Shown: positions 6,352 to 8,157 of the stretch, in pieces
Numbering within the stretch: position 1 is the stretch's first letter
Layout: the number at the start of each line of letters is the position of its first letter
From: an uncultured Persicitalea sp.
Lineage (GTDB): Bacteria > Bacteroidota > Bacteroidia > Cytophagales > Spirosomataceae
Assembly: GCA_950075905.1 (NCBI GenBank)
Contig: CATMVR010000202.1
Coordinates: 1-8,157 of the forward strand
Direction: 5' to 3'
DNA: 8,157 bases
Notes under the pieces: generated by a model
The model's input: the letters and a program-made list of their open reading frames with translations, nothing else
Told to the model about the DNA's origin: nothing
Databases searched by the model: none
Made by a program: the position numbers and the translations under genes

Positions 6352-6468
6352 ATGAAACCCGGACTTTTCACCGTTGCACTCGACTTGCCTACACACAAAG
6401 CCGGGCTGATTTTCATAACCGATAGAATACTACTCCTACTCACCGTTCCTAACCCCTCAGGAATATGA
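6352..6468 (+). CDS. Possible 38-codon leader ORF overlapping the cytochrome start (doubtful)
   Basis: From the ATG at 6352 the frame reads MKPGLFTVALDLPTHKAGLI and continues through a hydrophobic patch, DRILLLLTVP, to a TGA at 6466-6468. That stop shares bases with the cytochrome ATG at 6465 (ATGA), the arrangement seen in translationally coupled gene pairs. There is no ribosome-binding site, and the peptide resembles nothing I know. The coupling geometry is the only support. Confidence 0.15.
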   Translation: MKPGLFTVALDLPTHKAGLIFITDRILLLLTVPNPSGI

Positions 6469-7412
6469 AAACTTTCTTAAAATTTGTAGCCGGCCTGGGG
6501 CTGGCTATAGCCTTGTTGGCTGCATTTATCCAATTTGCCCCGTTGGCTGAAAATGACATCCCTTATCCGGAAGTCACGATATCTAACGATTCCGCGGTAC
6601 TGGCCCGCGGCGAGTACCTGGTCTTTGGCCCTGCGCACTGTGTAGAGTGCCACCGCCGGCCAGAAGATAGCGTGGCCCTAAGCCAAGGAGCAAAAGTAGC
6701 GCTGGCGGGTGGCGCTTTGTTTGATCTGCCTTTTGCGAAAGTTTACGTCCCGAACCTTACCCCGGATCCAGAAACCGGCATAGGTAACATTGAGAACGGA
6801 GCTATTGCGCGGGCCATGCGCTTTGCTACCAACCACAACGGGAACACCATGATGCCTTTCATGCCTTTTACTCACATGTGTGAGTACGATGTATCGGCTA
6901 TTATCTCCTACCTGCGGGCCCAGCAACCGGTCAAAAACGAGATACCCAAGACGGAATATACATTCTTGGGAAAGGCGCTGAATCGTTTTCTGTTAAAACC
7001 TTACAAGCAGACCGAACCCATCCTTGCCGGCGTGGAGGAGGGAGCCACCGTTGAGTACGGCGCCTACCTTGCCAACAATGTGGCCAATTGTAAGGGGTGC
7101 CATACTGTATTTGACTTAGAAAAAATGGAATATACTGGAGTACCCCTCGCCGGGGGCGGAGAGTTTGTTGAACGCAAGCATGCATTCAAAACTCCGAATC
7201 TGACCCCTGACCCTAAAACCGGCCATATCTACAAGTGGTCGGAAGATGTTTTCGTGAGCAGGTTCAGGGCGGGCAGGGTATACGAAGACTCCCCCATGCC
7301 GTGGGAGGCCTTCAAAACCATGTCGGATCAGGACATCCGGGCTATCTATAAATACCTACGGTCGGTGCCGGCGTATGAAAACAAAGTAGAACCTGTTGTC
7401 GCTAATCTGTAA
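6465..7412 (+). CDS. Membrane-anchored diheme c-type cytochrome
   Basis: A 315-residue protein with an N-terminal hydrophobic segment (about residues 4-26), an uncleaved anchor or signal peptide, that places the rest in the periplasm. Two cytochrome c domains follow. Domain 1 has CVECH (Cys59, Cys62, His63) and a Met-rich loop MMPFMPFTHM (129-138) offering the distal heme ligand. Domain 2 has CKGCH (Cys209, Cys212, His213) and SPMPW, with Met278 as likely ligand. Both share the NLTPDP..TG motif (97-105 and 245-253), so an internal duplication is evident. This architecture resembles the cytochrome subunits of membrane alcohol or aldehyde dehydrogenases, which pass electrons to the respiratory chain. 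No dehydrogenase lies in the window, so its electron donor is unknown. The start at 6465 is chosen because it gives the anchor. Confidence 0.9.
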   Translation: MKTFLKFVAGLGLAIALLAAFIQFAPLAENDIPYPEVTISNDSAVLARGEYLVFGPAHCVECHRRPEDSVALSQGAKVALAGGALFDLPFAKVYVPNLTPDPETGIGNIENGAIARAMRFATNHNGNTMMPFMPFTHMCEYDVSAIISYLRAQQPVKNEIPKTEYTFLGKALNRFLLKPYKQTEPILAGVEEGATVEYGAYLANNVANCKGCHTVFDLEKMEYTGVPLAGGGEFVERKHAFKTPNLTPDPKTGHIYKWSEDVFVSRFRAGRVYEDSPMPWEAFKTMSDQDIRAIYKYLRSVPAYENKVEPVVANL

Positions 7413-7431
7413 GTTGTACAGGGTGCCACAA

Positions 7432-7470
7432 ACCAGCCAACGCGGAGGGAACCCCTCCGCGTTGGCTGGT
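7432..7470. terminator. Perfect 18-bp GC-rich hairpin between convergent genes
   Basis: ACCAGCCAACGCGGAGGG (7432-7449) pairs perfectly with 7453-7470 around a 3-nt loop. It sits 20 nt after the cytochrome stop and 24 nt before the M61 stop on the other strand, the expected place for a shared terminator. A proper T-run is missing: the plus strand continues TACATGATATC, and the minus strand has only a short TTTG. It may work as an atypical terminator, a 3'-end RNA stabiliser, or a binding site. Confidence 0.6.
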
Positions 7471-7493
7471 ACATGATATCTACTCGAAGTTAG

Positions 7494-8157
7494 TTATTCA
7501 CCCTGCCGGCCCATCCAGGCGTTGCGTAGCTGCATTTCCTGCGCCGTTGGGCTGGCTTCTGGTTCCAGGGTGGGGTACGTCACCGAGGTTTCCCGCAGAT
7601 CGGCCGTAAGCTTTACCTCCTTCATCTCGTCTGCCGATACCTTACGCTTCACGGTAAAAGACACCGTATCGCCCAGTTTGAAATCCTCATCGTAGCTCTG
7701 CAGTACCTCCGCGTAGGTTTCGGCGTTGAAAGGGCGGTCGTTGATCTCTACGATCTGATCCATGGGTTGCAGGTCCAGGCGTTTGGCCAGATCGGTAGCC
7801 TGGCTGGTATTGGCTATGACGATGGTTTTGGTGCCGGGTAGCAGCGCAAAGTTGATCCCAAAGGACTTCTCTACCTCTTTTTTCTCACCGGCGGGATCAA
7901 ACTCGATCCCAATAGCCCCAAACAACTCTTCCAGCGGCAGGGGTTTTCCGCCCTCTACGTGTTTCCGGAAAAAGTCGCGGATTTCGGGATAGGTCAGTTC
8001 GGTGATTTTATCAAACAATTCCTCGTCCTTGAACGACTTGTCCTTACCGTACGTCTTGGACAAATCGCGCATCAGGTCTTTGGTACCGTACTTGCCGCCC
8101 GAAAGCTGACGCAGTTTCAGGTCGAGAGCAAGGCCGATGAGCGCGCCCTTTTCGTAC
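7494..8157 (-). CDS. M61 family glycyl aminopeptidase, C-terminal part with PDZ domain (5' end outside window)
   Basis: The frame is open from the right edge to TAA at 7494-7496, giving at least 220 residues; an ATG at 8072 is internal. The visible part starts YEKGALIGLALDLKLRQLSG, a conserved M61 segment that lies after the zinc-binding HExxH motif, which would be off the window. A helical block follows (LMRDLSKTYGKDKSF, then ITELTYPEIRDFFRKHVEG), typical of M61 C-terminal regions. A PDZ domain comes next, about residues 120-190 of the visible part: GINFALLPGTKTIVI, SQATDLAKRLDLQPMDQIVE (the substrate-carboxylate groove side) and GDTVSFTVKR. Family members are M61 peptidases with glycyl-aminopeptidase-like activity, often exported. 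The N-terminal signal cannot be checked here. The gene is convergent with the cytochrome gene. Confidence 0.88.
   Translation of the reverse strand, partial: YEKGALIGLALDLKLRQLSGGKYGTKDLMRDLSKTYGKDKSFKDEELFDKITELTYPEIRDFFRKHVEGGKPLPLEELFGAIGIEFDPAGEKKEVEKSFGINFALLPGTKTIVIANTSQATDLAKRLDLQPMDQIVEINDRPFNAETYAEVLQSYDEDFKLGDTVSFTVKRKVSADEMKEVKLTADLRETSVTYPTLEPEASPTAQEMQLRNAWMGRQGE

Larger units (their letters stand above)
5791..6464. other. 674-bp gap without a convincing gene
   Basis: Apart from the terminator, this AT-rich stretch has open frames only with poor starts (GTG on the minus strand near 6006, TTG at 6168 on the plus strand) and implausible protein sequence. One of them runs straight through the terminator. 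It contains a riboswitch-like series of motifs on the minus strand (about 5965-6090), a small inverted repeat at 6317-6332, and a 38-codon frame abutting the cytochrome start. No exact Bacteroidota promoter box for the cytochrome gene was found; TTATTTTG at 6295-6302 matches 7 of 8 positions, without a well-spaced TTG. The gap could be a decayed gene, an RNA locus or a long leader. Confidence 0.6.

Noticed and set aside
6168..6425. Plus-strand open frame of 85 codons with a hydrophobic segment
   Set aside because: The start is TTG, and the hydrophobic stretch comes from an AT-rich run of Ile and Phe codons, as expected for untranslated AT-rich DNA.
5941..6588. 11-mer GATATCTAACG repeated at 5941-5951 and 6578-6588, with a related 10-mer ATGATATCTA at 7474-7483
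   Set aside because: In about 8 kb several chance 11-mer repeats are expected, and the copies have no common context (gap, coding, spacer).
7494..8072. M61 frame as a complete 192-residue protein starting at the ATG at 8072
   Set aside because: The same frame stays open to the window edge and the upstream codons read YEKGALIGLALDLKLRQLSG, a conserved M61 segment. This ATG is internal.

Overview
The window looks like chromosomal DNA from a Bacteroidota bacterium, most likely of the Cytophagales (Spirosomaceae-like). The grounds are indirect: start codons have little or no Shine-Dalgarno sequence, the secreted hydrolases and diheme cytochrome resemble those of that group, and the base composition is mixed. 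No rRNA, tRNA, CRISPR array, phage gene or transposase is visible.

Layout. Positions 1-107 may hold the first codons of an unrecognised minus-strand gene, followed by a short A/C-rich heptamer repeat. The minus strand then carries four genes, here in transcription order from right to left. They are a Tat-exported acetamidase/formamidase-family protein (3892-2756), a DUF2281-like antitoxin (2666-2436), a PemK/MazF-type toxin overlapping it by 8 nt (2443-2126), and a secreted gamma-glutamyltransferase-family Ntn hydrolase (2044-164). On the plus strand, divergent from the acetamidase gene across a 314-bp regulatory gap, lies an M81 (MlrC-like) metallopeptidase lipoprotein (4207-5790). A bidirectional terminator and a 674-bp AT-rich gap follow. 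The gap contains RNA-like motifs on the minus strand. After it come a membrane-anchored diheme c-type cytochrome (6465-7412), a perfect 18-bp hairpin, and the convergent C-terminal part of an M61 glycyl aminopeptidase with a PDZ domain (7494 to the right edge).

How the genes may relate. Four of the encoded proteins are hydrolases of amide or peptide bonds (GGT family, acetamidase/formamidase, M81, M61). At least three carry export signals: Sec for GGT, Tat for the amidase and a lipobox for M81. This suggests envelope or periplasmic processing of peptides and amides, though nothing shows a single pathway. The toxin-antitoxin pair sits in a visibly AT-richer stretch between two GC-richer hydrolase genes and looks like an inserted cassette. 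The cytochrome has no dehydrogenase partner in view.

The most informative observations are these: the GGT-family protein keeps the catalytic threonine but has lost most residues of the classical glutamate-carboxylate pocket; the toxin-antitoxin promoter carries a spaced direct repeat that could be its operator; and the large gap holds a degenerate cobalamin-riboswitch-like series of motifs facing a terminator with no gene behind it. I see no clearly new multi-gene system.
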